The position numbers and the translations under genes are program-made. A stretch of 64,000 bases of DNA, from contig JAVXUO010002053.1 in assembly GCA_033065855.1 (NCBI GenBank), positions 1 through 64,000 on the forward strand. Reading direction: 5' to 3'. Shown here piece by piece: positions 32,887 to 46,917 of the stretch. The notes below the pieces were generated by a model that was given only the letters and a program-made list of their open reading frames with translations, was not told the origin of the DNA and did no database searches. Origin of the DNA: Escallonia rubra. Its lineage: Eukaryota; Streptophyta; Magnoliopsida; Escalloniales; Escalloniaceae. Numbering within the stretch: the stretch's first letter is position 1; each line of letters starts with the position of its first letter.

Positions 32887-33217
32887 CGGCTACTAGGGTC
32901 GAGTTCTTCGTTCACGAATCAAATCCTAGAGCTTGGCAATGCTCTATAGAGTTTAATGGGGGAGGGAATTTTTCTTTGCATGGAAGAATTATGTGTCATG
33001 ACTTATGACTTCTCTTTCACTGGCATATCTCTAACCATTATTTAGAGATATTATTAGAGACTGACTTTATCTCAAACACTTAGGAGATAAAGACTATATT
33101 TGTCTCAAACACTTAGAAGATAAATATGATATTCTCTAATTAATTATAATTATTCTGCCTAACAAATAGTATATGTTAGTGGGTGGATAATAGGTCCACC
33201 GACCCAATCTATTAACA
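32887..33217 (-). repeat. Copia left LTR, inner part
   Basis: Continues the LTR interrupted by the CACTA element; matches 47075-47294 (GGCTACTAG, AATCAAATCCTA and AGGATAATAGGT-type words) and ends TTAACA at 33217. Confidence 0.8.
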
Positions 33218-34289
33218 GTTCATACTCGCCCGCATAGAGCAAATAAATCATGTAGTCCCTCATCATCTCTTGTTCACTCATCTCCTCATACAGAAATTAG
33301 AACATGCGACCTATGAGAAGGATGTCCAACGTTGATGAGTATTATATTAAGTTATCACCAAACTAACTGAAAACATCAGTCAAAAATCTCTTATGTATCC
33401 CAGATAGTTCAACTATACCAGATTAAATACTATCAAACCCTCATAGTGAGCAGTGTTAAACATTTCATATATTATGTGCTCATGACTCGTATCGAAACAA
33501 AAATAGACAAAGTCACCCAGGCTATAAATCACATAACATGGTGTAATATTGGACTTTCTTCCCAAACCCCTCATGGCATTCCAATTAGGCCCAACCGCTT
33601 TCTTAAAAATACCCCATGAGACCGCGTCATCCATGATTCAAGGGTACATACTAAAGTAGCGACATCGTTTATCCTCTTCATGACATAGTCTAGGTAAAAA
33701 AAGGGTACTATTATATGGGATCAAAAATATATCAACCCACGTGACTCACACAGTGATGAAGCAAGGCTCATTCATCACTCCCACTGTCGGTCTACATTTA
33801 GCACATGCAATATGATTTGCATGTTACCGCGTAATCTGCAAAGGCGTGTCACATAAATGTATAATAAAATACACAATACAAATCTGAGTCTAGTCATTGT
33901 ACGAACGCCTAACCTGAGTTTTTCAGCCCAGACACTCTCATAGTGCATGTTTGGAATCTCACATTCGGCTGTAACAGGCTACATAGAGTTATAGAGATAC
34001 TCTATAATCGACCTACCTTTTTTGGTCTCATCTTAGCTCCAACTAAGGCGACATGTTTGCATTACTAGCTATATCATCTTATTCACCCTCTCGGCGCCTT
34101 AGACAATTATGTCTCGTCTTGCTCGCTAACTTAGCACCAAGGTGAATTACTTATGTGAATGGGTTAATTCAAGCCTAGTGACACCCTCAATAATGATGTA
34201 TATGTAATCACAAAAATAATCCATTCATTCCAAAATAAATTCAAATCAAGAAATGAAAAATATAATAAATAATGTCAAATATGTAAGTT
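33218..34289 (-). other. Copia 3' untranslated part
   Basis: About 1.07 kb between the end of the pol remnant and the LTR on the minus strand. No coding match recognised; short frames are not supported. Confidence 0.4.
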
Positions 34290-34882
34290 GCCACAAACAT
34301 GTCAAACCCTACATAATCACATACTCCTAATATTAGAAAGGAAAATATCTCTAGCAATAGGCTTGGTCAAAGGATCAGTCACCATTCTGCTAGTAGGTAT
34401 ATGTCTCAGGGTCACATCTCCTTGCGTAACTAAAGTTCTAATGAAGGCCTATGAGTTTGGCCTTCCCATGATATTTGGGGTCCTTTACAACATCTTGGGC
34501 AGCTATGTTGTCACAGTAAATGGTGACAGACTCATCTGCATAAGATGTATCCCCTAGAACCTGTAAGAATGTCCTTTACCAAATAACTTCTTGAACTGCT
34601 ATTGAACAAGCAAGATACTCCAACTCCATCGTGGATAGGGCGATGCAAGTTTGTTCCTCGTTGCACCAATAAATAGCTCCACCTCTTAGTTTGAATGCAT
34701 AACCTAAAGTGGATATGCGCTCATCTCTATCACCGCCGTAATCAACATCAATGTATCCTCTCAGTCTCAAGTTTTCACTATGAGTAGGTATTGATGAATC
34801 CTTTTCTCAGCATTCCAATGAGCGGGTCCAGGATTACTCTGATAACGAATCACCATTCCAAATGCATAGCAGATGTCTGGAC
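34290..34882 (-). other. Copia RNase H and C-terminal remnant (fossil)
   Basis: On the minus strand, GYIDVDYGGDRDERISTLGY then AIYWCNEEQTCIALSTMELE and EYLACSIAVQEVIW mark Copia RNase H; the plus-side end gives the family's DPLTKPIARDIF-type C terminus. It is separated from the reverse transcriptase remnant by the hAT insertion. Confidence 0.85.
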
Positions 34883-35525
34883 CTTAGTTGCACGAGATAG
34901 GGGCGGGGGAGCGTAGATGCCTAGAAGAACTTAAGGTTGGGAGCGGCTCGAATAAATAAGTATATAAATATTATTTAAATTATTAAAACTCAAAAGGAAA
35001 GAAAAGAAACTAAATGTATAAATGAAAAAGACATAAAGTAGTAGTGCAAGACTGCAGTAAATAGAATAATAGATTAAAAAGTAAAAACATAGCTCAATAA
35101 CATAGTCTTACAAACAAAAGGGTACTGCATAGCTCCATAACATACTTTTACATACAAAAGGCTGTAACAGGGTACTAATGACAAAAGGATATTCATTCTA
35201 ATTACAAAGACTTAAGTTACTTCAAAGTTCAAACAAAATGCTGGAAGCTAGATTGCTGAAGTTCTGCAATCTGCACTTCTGCCACTTTTTCTTTCATATG
35301 TTATGTTTAACACTTTAACATATGAACCAAAAACTAGAGAATAATGGAGAAAGAAAAACTGAAAAACACAACAGCCTGGTTATTTCAGTTTCCTTTTAGT
35401 CCTTGCAAGGCGTAGACGCCTCTGAACTTCTTGATCTTGAGCTGGTGGAGTGGATGAATGAGGTGTTGAGGTGGTTGATGTTGGAGTTACGGATGTTGAG
35501 CTTAGGGTTGATGAACGACTAGGAG

Positions 35526-37642
35526 TCATTGGGTTTGTGGTGGCAATATCATCATCATTTCCTTATCAACATCATCATCATTCTCATAAGCTTCTATTGC
35601 CTCCAAGGAAGGTCCAGATTGTTCAATGTTCGTAATTTTTGGATTTGCATCCCAATTCTTGTACTTTGACTCATAATCCTCCCTAAATCTTGTTAATAGC
35701 CTCCCATTATAGTGCACAAATACCAACTTCTCAGCCCTAGCAGCACCTAGCATGTTCCTTTTCACATTGTGAATATAGGAGTATGTACTCCAGTACCTTT
35801 CGACACAAGAACTATTGACACTCTGAGATAAAACCTTTAGAGCTAAACAATGCAACTCAAGTGCTCCGCCATCATACATGTCCCACCATGCCATAGCTTC
35901 CATTGTTGCTCTATCGGCAACGGCTTGAGGTTGAGAAAAAACACCCATGTAACTTACGAAATCAGATATTTGCTGCCTTACCAAAGCAGATTCTGTTGGA
36001 TCAGTAATCAACCTGTCAAGTGCTTGAAAGTACCCTTTCTGAACCTCAATGTCAAAGTGAGGTTTTTTCCTTCTTTCGCCCCCTGGAGTAGGCTTAGAAA
36101 GCCAAGAAGAAGTGTAGTACTTAGGGACCAAAACATAAGCAAGACAATGCAATGGTAGATTCATTTTATCCCACCTTTCAACAACAAAATCATGAACTAG
36201 ATCATAGACCAAGAGATCATCATGAAGTTCATCTTTAATTAGCCCTAGCATTGTATCCATCTGTTCATATACCTCTCCAATGATTGCTTTATCGGAATCA
36301 AATAACCTTATCATCTTGTACATAGGCTTGGTGAACTTAACTAATCTCTCATATTTCCTCCAGAAATCATCGTCCATAATATTCTGTTGAGTGTTATCGT
36401 GCTCCTCCCTTACCCCACTTTTTCTCAAATTCTCCCATTGCTTACTTAACACCATAGAAACCAGCCTAACTCTAACTGTTATAAGTCTAGTAAGAACAAT
36501 GAAATGGTGGCCAAATCTAATTTTTTTTACTTGGAGAAGCTCTAAAGAATGGAATGTCTTGAATAAAGATTGGCAAGAACTCTGGTTGTTAATATATTAC
36601 ACAACTGATTTTGCTCTCTTATATGTCTCACTAACAAATGAAAGTCTTAAATCTGAGCATTTGGCTATATCTTTCATCAGTAAGTTTAACGTATGAGGTA
36701 GGAATCCTGACCAAAATATCCAAGGCTATTTCTTCTCTATAATGCTGCCTGCAAGCTTGTAATTAGCAGCATTATCGGTCACAACTTGAACTACTTTTTC
36801 AGGGCCAATACTCTATATTTCCTTCAACAATATCTCAGCAATATTTAAACCACTTTTTTCAATTGAAGAACAATTATGTGCACTCAAGAACATGGCCTTA
36901 CCCTTTGAGGCAGCCATAACATTGATGAGTGATTGATTTTTGCAATTTGAAAATCCATCAGAGATCATTGACAACCCATAGATATCACAATCATCCATTA
37001 AAGGTTTAAGATTTTACTTCACCTTATTGTATTCTCTATCTAATAGGGTTGTCCTAACCTTCTCATAATTTGGACACACATATCCTGCAGGTGCTAATCG
37101 AATAGCAGAAATCATATCATGCCAAAGTGGTAATCTCACAACATTAAAAGGTATTCCATTTACATACATACACCTAGCAATCTGTTGATCAACATATTCT
37201 CTATGGTTAATCCTAAATATCTTATCTATATCATTTCTAGGATGAGGAAGTACAGCTGACGTACCCGCAGGAAGCTTGCGAGCCTTGGAATTACCCCCAA
37301 AAAGTTAGAATTACCGCCAAAAAGGTGATTTGCTGCCACTTCTTCTTGCATCAAATCCTCTCTTTCAGACCTTGTGATTTTAGAACGCATATTGATTCAT
37401 GTCTTCTTCTTCAACCCCACTATGCCAGGTACTGTGCCAATCAAATCGTATCGAACTCTTGTGTAAGACCCAGAGTAGGGCTCTAATCTACAACCAAAAT
37501 TACAAATAAATGTGTTTGAGCCTCCACCACCTTTAGCTGAAGATTCAGCAGAAATTTTGGTAACATACTTCCAAAGTAGGGTTGCACTTGGCTCCTCATT
37601 CTTATCCTCATCAGTTAACTCTTCGCATTCAGGGGTCACCAT
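35526..37642 (-). pseudogene. hAT transposase remnant (BED, DUF659, hATC)
   Basis: Read on the minus strand from 37642. A BED-type zinc finger comes first (ATLLWKYVTK, FICNFGC, GSYTRVRYDLIG; 37642-37397). A DUF659-like block follows at about 37100-36780 (LMDDCDIYGLSMISDGFSNC, LLKEI, VVQVVTDNAANYKLAGSII). The C-terminal half is 36455-35526, with FTKPMYKMIRLFDSDKAIIG and the hATC dimerisation motif SSCVERYWSTYSYIHNVKRN. Order and total length (~700 codons) fit plant Ac-like DUF659 transposases. Several stops and frame changes separate the blocks (for example around 36456-36800 and 37010-37400), so it is inactive. The last 309 residues remain open. Confidence 0.85.
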
Positions 37643-39392
37643 GGTTAACTATTTGATTTTGTAGAAGGAAAATGAAGATGAAGAAGGGTAAGAAGTTTCA
37701 GAATGAACGAGAGAAGTGCGAACTTGCCTTTGTTGAACTGAGTATATGAAGGAAAATAATTGTCTCCGTGAGTCTGTGGTAGTTGTAGATGTTGCAGATT
37801 GGATCACTGTACAGTCTACAGTGCACACGCATGGGCTAAGAGGATTTAACTTGAGGGAAACTGAGAAAGCATGGCTGGAAGTTGTATTTGTAGGCTGAAA
37901 TTGTTCTTTGTAGGCATGTGTAGGTGTAGTGTGTACTATCAAATAAATCATTATACGCATGGCTGGTCACTGGTGGTTGGAACTTGGAAACTTTAAAGTG
38001 TAGATTTGAGGATATGGCTTAGATTTGAGTCATTTGACTTTGGTTTCTCAGACTTTTTTGCTACACCTTTTTTTTTCTTTGTCTCAAGTGGCATTAAAGT
38101 ATTAAACCCATTACATTCTAGTTAGTGTACATGAATATTGTGATAATCTTTTTTAAATTTCTCTTTATTATTTTAGAACTTAATTAAATATACATGTAAA
38201 GCCTCTAGGCAAGAAAGTTTACAAATGACGCTTTTTGCATAACCATTTTTGTAAGAAAATGATTAAGCGTGTATATATGTAAGTTATGCATTAATCGATT
38301 GTACTAGGAAGTGGGATGATGATTTAAATCGGTATCAAGAAGACTATTCTTGTATAAGTTGCATCAACATATGATTAGCCATATGCATATAAAAAAGATA
38401 TACATATGTCTAGGTGTATTTGTTTACTTTAGACTTATCGAGAATAAGATGTACATGAGTTTGATCCCAAATGAGTTTATGACCTATAGTTATATCATAT
38501 ATGCTTATTTAGTCAAGCTCGTAATGTGAAGGTTACTCCATCTCGTCAATCGATCTCAAATGAGTGCTTAAAGAATGAAGAAGATTAAAGATTTTTGCAT
38601 CTAAAGTAAAATGGAGTATGAGTTTACTAAGCCTACTTTGATCCAAGCTCATAGGAAGACAATTAGTCCATCTTGCCAATCGATCTCAAACAAGTGCTTA
38701 AAGAATGAAGAAGATTAAAGATTTTTGCATCTAGAGCCAAATGGAGTATGAGTTTACTAAGCCTACTTTGATCCAAGCTCATAAGATGACAATTAGCTCA
38801 TCTCACGATCCAATCTTCAACAAGCACGAAAAAGAACGAAATAGAGTCATCTTGAAGATTTTCACATGTAAGGTCATACTCACAGTAGAATAATGCTTTG
38901 GCTAGGCTTGCTTAGCGAAGTGTAATTATTATTATTTTTTTCCATTCACATGGTGCTACAATAGAGTTATATGAAAGTTGTACATTGTGATAAAAGTTTC
39001 CGAAGAGATATATCCCTGCGTGCACTGTGCTATTGGTTAGAGCCGCCCGAAGAAGGACTTTATAACTCGATCTTTGGCTCCAATGTGAATTATAAGTGGA
39101 GAAGACTTCGACTGATTTCAAAAGATCATAAACTTTGCAATGTTTGAAAGCTTGAAATGTCGTAAGTCATAACAGCTGGAATAGAGAACTGCAAGAAAAA
39201 TGAGAGTAAGATGAGACCTTAAGTAACTTGTATAACTAAACATAAAGATCAAAACAAAATTAATTGTTTGATTGCATAATCTAGTCACCGCGTATCAATT
39301 TCATTGAAGAGAAAAGAGTTTCACTAATTCCATGAATTTATCTAACATACTTATGCATTTCATATGAAGGTCAAAACACATCGATTTGTAAA
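37643..39392. other. hAT 5' region with tandem repeat; no gene
   Basis: Upstream (minus-strand sense) of the transposase start. Apart from the 130-bp tandem repeat nothing is recognised; small frames at 37649-37960 and 38912-39121 have no family match. Confidence 0.4.
38513..38850. repeat. 130-bp tandem repeat, ~2.6 copies
   Basis: The word CGATCTCAAA recurs at 38551 and 38681 and ATCCAAGCTCATA at 38641 and 38771, giving a 130-bp period. Units share a GAAGAAGATTAAAGATTTTT core. Located inside the hAT element. Confidence 0.9.
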
Positions 39393-40009
39393 TCTAATTA
39401 TATATAGTCATATATAGTAAAGCTGAGAGAATTTTCTTGACTCATCGTCTACTTGTACATTTTCTTCTCCCGCCACGTGGATTTAAAGTAATTTCTACTG
39501 ATAATATATTTTTTTCCGCTTCTCTTCCATAGTTTTCAATTTTTGAGTTCCTAAAATCTTTCACTTTAATTTTTCTGTCCTGTTTTCTAGGTATTGTCCC
39601 ATGTTTTTTCCTCAAATATTATCAATTTTATATCAACAAACAAATTTAAATGTACCTAAATATCTATATCTCATATTGATTTTTAATTTATTACTTTACT
39701 TTTTAAAATTTCATATCTGAATGCTTCATGCATCATTTAACTATTTTACATTATACATAATTCTTTGACGTCTAAATGGAAAATTATGCATTTTAATCAT
39801 TTTCTTTAAAAATTGTTCAAGTACAAATTGAATATGGCGGGTTTGCTTTTAATTCCAATTGTTGGTGAGTTGGTGAAGATCCTAATTTGTACTCTTACAT
39901 TTATTTACATTATTATAAAATATCATTGTTAGTTATTAATATGGCTTTTAATAATAATGTGTGATAATTATATAGGAATCTCATGTGCAAAGCACGAGAT
40001 AAAAACTAG
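39393..40009 (+). mobile_element. Short non-autonomous Helitron
   Basis: 617 bp. The 5' end begins TC (TCTAATTATATATAGTCATA) after an A, with the AAAGCTGAGAGAATTTTCTT and CGCCACGTGG words typical of plant Helitron 5' regions. The 3' end has a hairpin (CTCATGTGC aaa GCACGAG) followed about 10 bases later by CTAG and then the host T, so insertion was between A and T without duplication. No Rep/helicase gene. It lies inside the hAT element. Confidence 0.75.
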
Positions 40010-41290
40010 TACATATTAATACACAATATTCCTTGACTTCCAATACTTAATAACAATTGACGTATTTGTTATTTACAATATTTTGTAACTTATATTTTAA
40101 ATATTTTCATGTTAGTTATTAATTATGAAAGAATATTTATGTATCACACATAGTGTGCCCATCATATTATCATGATATATGGTAAAAGTTATATTACATA
40201 CCGACAAGGCATTTTTCACATTTCATGCAAGTCATTATCAAAATACATGACTTAAGATAAAATACATTTCAAAAGAACAACAATCATAGCATGTATTAAA
40301 ATTTTGAAATTAGTAATTGTAGTACGCTTAAACCAAATTCCAAATTTTAACTATAAAATTATTCAACACATTATGACACAATATTAAAAATTTTATATTA
40401 AAATCTGTCATTTCTACGTCAATCTACATAAATTGTGTAATAAGCAAAGCAAAGTAAAAAAAAAAAAAAATTTGAACACGTCACTTCATCCCTTGGAAAT
40501 GTGAGCACCACTAGCTTGATACTCAAACACACTTATCAAGAATCCATATTTCCTAGGCTGAAACTCGCGCCAACTGCACATGGGGGCTGAAAGTGAAATG
40601 TTGAATTCACATGGGCCAAAAATAAAAATAACTACTTCTGTGAGATGGCCTCAAAGATAATAGCTTTCACTTACTGGAACCTCTCCTCCGAGAAAGAGAC
40701 ATCAGCTAGAAGTCTCCAAGCATTTTCATCGGATTGCTCCTCATAGTCCTTCTTCCTCTTTAACACCATGTGCCCACTGATTTCCCAAACTGCTGGGTTC
40801 ACTTGGGTGTCCAAACATAGTTACATAAGGCTGGATTCTAGAGGGAGAAGAAACAGAGCGCCAAAAGACGAACACCTACGCTCTTCTCCTTCTCTCGTCA
40901 GACTTGGAAGGAAGAAGGATACGCGGCCATGGGGAAGCGGGAGAGCAAAATCGATGCTCTTCTCAATTCTCTCATGTCTCGTCAGTTAAAAAAATTTGGA
41001 GGAAGATGGGATTAAAGGAAGGGGGAAGTTAGAGGAGACCAATGACCAATCTCATTCTCTATTCTCTCTCGTCTTGAAGATAGGAATCGAGATTCCAGGT
41101 AACGCTTTTTCATCTTGTCCATCCTTTTAATTCTGAGATTTAGATTGACTGACTTGCGTCTCTTGCGGCCAACGGGATGGAGCTCCCATGTCCGATTGGG
41201 ACGCGTTCCCATGGAGTTCTTGTCATGGGATCGCAAAACCGCGGTTCTAAGAGAGAACCGTCGGCAGATATGGTGTTTCCTGCAACTAAG
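40010..41290. other. Right part of the hAT element; no gene recognised
   Basis: AT-rich to 40480, then mixed composition. Open frames at 40768-40989 and around 41115-41404 are unassigned. The terminal TGCAACTAAG marks the element's end. Confidence 0.4.
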
Positions 41291-43640
41291 ATATGGACAC
41301 ATACACAACATAACGTACATCAGACTCCCTACTGCAGCAGCGTAAGGCACTTTGGACATCCAATTATTTTCCTCATTATTCGAAGGGCACTGATCTATGT
41401 TTAAAGTACACATCTTGTCCATTGGTGTGTCCATGGGTTTTGAGTTATGCACACGAAAACATTCAATGACTTTCTTGATATATGTCTCTTGAGACAAAGT
41501 GAGAATTGACAATCATGTATGATTTTAACCCCGAGCACATAATTAGCTTCTCACATATCCTTCATCTCAAAAGTTGAGGACAACCACTGCATAATGGCGA
41601 CGATGGAACTCATGTCATTCCCGGCTAAAAGAATGGCATCCACATCAAAGAAAAAATTTGAATACTTTTCTTCAATCGTTTTACATAAATGCAATGGTTT
41701 TGTTCAATCGTCTCAAAACCTATGGAGGTAATGGCATGATGAAATCTAAAGTACTAATGTCTAGACAATTGTTTGAAACCATATAGAGAACGTTTGAGTA
41801 TGCAAACTTTGTGCTCATGCCCCTTGACTTCAAAACCCTCATGTTGAGCCATATAAACCTCTTCGTCTAGTCTTCCATTGAGAAACACAGTTTTAACATC
41901 CATCTGAAAAGGTTCTAAATCATGTAGGGTGACAATAGCTAGGATCAGGTGAATTGAAGCAAATCTTACCACCGAGGAGAATGTACCTTCATAGTCCACA
42001 CCCCAATGTTAGGTATATCCTTTCATCACAAGACGTGCCTTATACTTGTCAATTGACCCATCTGCCTTGTACTTGACTTTTGAAACCCACTTGTTTCCAA
42101 TAGTCATGCGCCCTGACAGAAGGTTAACTAACTCACAGACCTGATTCTTCTCCATTGAGCTCAACTCATCCTCCGTTGCAGTCATCTATTCATTGCTAGC
42201 ATATGAAGATATCTACAGAAGTGGGCTCATCTTCATCAGTCGGAGTGCACATAAAAACTTCTCTATTAATCTCAAAACGACAATGTGGAACTCTTTCCCT
42301 TGCACCTCTACGTAGTTGAAAATCTTATTGACCTGACGATCTTGGTGGTGTGCTCCCACTGTCTGGATGCTCCCAATAGGTTGAGGGTCATTTATATTAC
42401 CTTCAGTGACAACCAAATGGGAAATTAATTCCCCACCTTCGATTAGAGATAGTAAAGTGGCTTTAACCTCCTCTAACTCATAGAGGTCAAGATTCTTACT
42501 CGCGTCTCCAATGCTAGGAAAATCACTCTATATGAAATTGACATCACGAGACTTTATTTCATTCTTTCCACCATTTAGATGTTCATCATACATCATTTAG
42601 CCTTTAGAGTTTTCAGAATATCTTAAGAAGATATTCTTTTTAACTCTAGGCTCTAGTTTCATAATCTTCATCGCCTTGACTAATTGTGAAGGCACATGAT
42701 TAAGTATTTAAGCTACAATCAAAATGGCATCCCCTTAAAATGATATTGAAGGTTTACTTGCACCATCATAGACCTTACCATATCCAAAAATCTTATGTTT
42801 CTTCTTTTTGCGACACCATTTATATGGAATATGAGGAATAGTAAGTTGCTTGTTTATCCTTTTTTCCTCACAAAACTTTTTGAACTAATCGAACAAATAT
42901 TCGGGTCCCCGGTTAGTGCGAAAAGTTTTGAACTATTCTCCTTCTTATTCTCAATCTCTACGATAGAGCGTTTTAAACAATTCAAAGCTTCATAGCAGTG
43001 AGATATCAGATACGTGTAACCATATAGAGTATAATCGTCTATTAGTATAAGGAAATAAGAGGCACCATGTCATGCATTTATGCTCATATGTCCACATATG
43101 TCAGAGTGAACTAACTCAAATGGCTAAGTTGCTCTCACAACCTTTCCAAAAGGCTTCCTGCATGCTTTACCAACCAAACAAGCTTCACATGTTTGTAAAT
43201 TAACTTTTTCTAGTGGGCCCAAAAGGCCTAGTCTAGCCAAACGAGTCATGGTATATTGGCCTATGTGGCCATGTCTTGTATGCCAGTTTGTAGAATTATT
43301 CATAATATTATCATTTATAACATAAGAATAAGAGGACTGAAATCAATTAAATCCAATTGAAATAAACTATCCATGCAAAAACCATGTTCGCACAAAACAT
43401 TATCCAAAAAGATGTCCAAATTATTACCCTAAAACTAAGGGAAAACCATTGTCTAACAAAGCTGTAACTTAGATTAAGCCGAACAGTATGTGCATATCGC
43501 ACATCCTCAAGAAGTAACATGTGTGCATTACACAACTTGAGTTGATATGAACTAATCCCTAGCACCTCCTCGAAGCAGTTGTATCCCATAAAGATATGTT
43601 TGCTTCCCATTGAAATCTGATGGTAATCTACGAACCCATT
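41291..43640 (-). other. Copia pol remnant: reverse transcriptase and integrase side (fossil)
   Basis: Minus-strand blocks include the Copia reverse transcriptase wording MDVKTVFLNGRLDEEVYM (about 41999-41754), VPYAAAVGSLMYVM (about 41350-41300), and a gag-pre-integrase-like piece around 43610-43347. It is heavily decayed. Parts are listed only to show the element's order. Confidence 0.8.
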
Positions 43641-44572
43641 TCAATCACGTGCTACGTGTTTTGTTGCACCTTTATCCACAAGCCACACAAATAGGGAATC
43701 AGTAACCATCACATGTGAGGAAACATATATTTGAGAGAGAGATTCAGAAGGTAACCTCTTCGGCTTAACACTGTCACGAGCTAAGTGTCCTTGCCGTTGA
43801 CAGTTGTAGCATTTGATTTTAAACAAATCCTTTTTTCCACCATGTTTTTCTCTCTTGCGATTCTTTATTTTCTCTTCCTTTGGTACAAAAGTTCTAGCCT
43901 CACCTTTCTTGCCTTTCTTATTTTGTCTTCCACGCTCACCATTTGCATTGTGTAATCCCTCTTGGTCGACATAAGTAAGGCTCTCATCAGCATCGCGAGT
44001 CTCAGCCTCAAGGATGACATATTGTGAAACATCAGAAAAGTATTTGATTTTTCGGTATGAGTGAATATATGTTTCATATTGGCCCATGAGGCACGAATGG
44101 ACCTATATGACAGCCCTGACTTGCTGCTTATCTATGAGTGCATGATCAGCATCCCTTAGCTTACCAATCATGTTGGATATCACACTTAAATATTCATTCA
44201 TGGTATGCGTAGGTTCTTTTGTGTATTGCTCAACAAGGCTAGGAAGCCGCGTAATTGAGGTTTCATAAAAAGAACTTGGGCTGATCCCATAAGGCTTTAC
44301 AAGTAGAAAGTTCATCAAACTGTCTGATTAGATCTTTTTGCAATCTTCTGAACAAGGTATAGCGTGCACTGTGATCTTTCTCATGCCATTTCGGGTAGGC
44401 AGTGTGGTCTCTTAGGGTTCCCCTTAGTGGACCCGACCATCTCTTTGGTCAAGTGCTTCTCCAGCTCTTGTTCGTACAACATGAATTTTATTTTTTTGTG
44501 CCAAACGTAATAATTATCTCCATTAAGTTTTCCACCCTTAACGAGATCAGGTATGACATTCTTGGTGGCCAT
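43641..44572 (-). other. Copia gag remnant (fossil)
   Basis: On the minus strand it starts with MATKNVIPDLVKGGKLNGDN (44572), has a UBN2-like middle (44318-44103) and a CYNCQRQGHLARD zinc knuckle (about 43780). Typical Copia gag layout, broken. Confidence 0.82.
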
Positions 44573-44773
44573 ATGTTAATTACATTAGTTTCCGCAAAGA
44601 AAACGACATTAATTTTACATCCTTTTATATATGTCAAAATTTTCAAATGAAAGATATAATTCTTCCTCACATCATGAAATCGAAAATTTTCTAAGCTCAT
44701 AATCATCTCTCATGTATGTGAGTTGGGATAATATTTTCTAAGTAATTTTTCGCAATAAATTTTATATCATATA

Positions 44774-45144
44774 CTCACTTCGCCCCACATAAATTGATCA
44801 TATTTTATTTTTGGCCGTCTTACAAAAATTGATCACTTCCAAATTAAGAAAGATTATGTATGTATTTTTACGTATTTACCCTTTTTATATTTTTTTTATT
44901 CTATTTCTCTCTCCACATCTAATTCTCCTCCAACTCATTTTCTTTCTCCGGGCCCATCTTCTTACAGTTTTTTATTCTATTTCTCTCTCCACATTTAACA
45001 CTCCGTTAACCAATTTTCTCTTTTATAGCCCATTCTTTCCCCCCTCTCTCCTTAAAAGGTAAAATGAGAAATATATAATATATAGCCTAAATTCTTAATA
45101 TGCGTGCAAAGTTAAACTGAGCGATTTATGTGGGACGGAGGGAG
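44774..45144. mobile_element. Stowaway-like (Tc1/mariner) MITE
   Basis: 371 bp with ends CTCACTTCGCCCCACATAAA and the complement of TTTATGTGGGACGGAGGGAG, flanked by TA on both sides (44772-44773, 45145-45146). No ORF of its own. Inserted in the Copia leader. Confidence 0.85.
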
Positions 45145-46917
45145 TAATCCATAATGTAATAAATCATCAACATGATAATTTGGAACAATATAAAATTGCA
45201 CGATACAACAATGTGCATAAGGACTCTAATGAGCCCTATTGGCATTTTAAAAATTATGCTAAGAAATTTTTAATTTAAATAATGTGCATGCAAAATTACA
45301 TCACTGTACAAGGCTTTCTGGAAAGATACAAGGAAATTATTCTATATCTTTGAGAATCCTACTACAAAGCTACTCCAATAAAACAAATAGAAGTGTCGCA
45401 CAACACATTATTCTCAAAAGAACTTTCTTTAAAAAATAGTAAACAATAAACATAAGTTTATTTAGAATTCTAATGCAATATTCATCCACGTATCCTAAAA
45501 CAAGCATGCTCAATAACAATTTAAAAAGGCAATTAAATGAATGAATAGACTACATTTTCCTTCCAAGAAAATGAGCGACAAGGCCTTAAAAAATTAATTT
45601 CAAATTGTGTGGACTTAGCAAAACCCAATTTACAATTATACCAGCAACAAAGATATAGTTAAACCATAATGCCAATAAAGACATGCTCATTAAACAAAAT
45701 TCATCTATATAGCACTTCAAAATATTTATTTCAGCCCATGAAGTGCAAAAATCAATATTTACGCATTATTCGCATTTTTTAGGATCACAAAATACCATAA
45801 AATACTCACAAATAGCCAATAATAGAGAGATAAATTCTAAACAGTAACTCATACCTAATACGCCTTCTGGAATTTAAGAAAAAATTATGTGTGTCAAACA
45901 AAAATTTAAAACTAATTACTTTGTAAAAAGTCGTCTAGAAATTAAATAAAATACATACAGAGCGTATATAGGTATTTTTTGACTCCATAAAAAAAATTTA
46001 AAAAGCCAAAACAAATCTCCACTCGCAGGCGATAGGGTAAAACCGGCCAAAAAACCAACCCCACGAGCCACCTTGCGCGTGGGGTAGCGTCTAAAGCTTC
46101 TAGAGTATGGCGCGAGTGTAGCACGTGCGCGTGTCATCATTATGTAACTATTCTAGTAAGGAGTGAGTGAACGAACTGTATGTTGACATCACAGGATCGG
46201 GATTGAATTGACCTGAATTGCCTTGCTTGCTAACTTCTTTAGTTGCATGGCTCTGCTTCTCGAGCGTGAGCGGCTGAGCTTGGCACTGCGTGTCGCGTAT
46301 GCTCACATTTGTGACTCGGCTTCGTGCGTGTGCGACACGTGTGCGGCTTAGCCTTGCTAGAGCGTGATGTGCGTACGTGGCTCGGCTTGACACATGGCGC
46401 GCGTGCGCTGACTTACTTGGCGCGTGTGCGCGGCTTGGCTGGCATGTGGCAGCTCGGCTTGAGTGCGTGACGCGTGTGGGACTGTTCATCTTCTTCCCAG
46501 AAACCTTAATTTTTTTAAGCAGCGGCCATGCTACGAGGCTAACTTTCAAAGGCAATATCTCTCTTGTTTTTAAGAATAATGGGTGTTTTAAATCGTTGGG
46601 AAACTTATGCGACATAGATTAACTCCATATTAACCAATCATAATAAAAACCAAATATCATGCACGGAATTTGAGTCCCAAAACTAAAAAAAAATAAAAAT
46701 ATTTTTCTAAAAACTAAAGTTGTGATTTCTCATAAATCATGCATCCAATGATCACGAAATTTTATGAAGTTCATCCTCAAGCATACAGGAACAATACCAT
46801 ATAGCTATTTTTTAGAATAACATGTTTTTCTTGGTTGCATTCATGCGAATCGGAAAAAATCACAACATAGACATAAATTATACTAGCATGTCAGAAGGCA
46901 AAATTAAAAGTAATCAT

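Larger units (their letters stand above)
34883..41290 (-). mobile_element. hAT transposon inserted in the Copia pol region
   Basis: A 6408-bp insertion whose ends are short inverted repeats (CTTAGTTGCA on the left, TGCAACTAAG on the right), flanked by GTCTGGAC (34875-34882) and ATATGGAC (41291-41298), an 8-bp duplication with 6 of 8 matching. The Copia reading on either side resumes across it. It carries a decayed minus-strand hAT transposase (35526-37642), a 130-bp tandem repeat and a Helitron. The 8-bp duplication and the transposase type agree on hAT. A GGGGCGGGGGAGC stretch just inside the left end recalls hAT termini and leaves some doubt about the exact left border. Confidence 0.7.
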
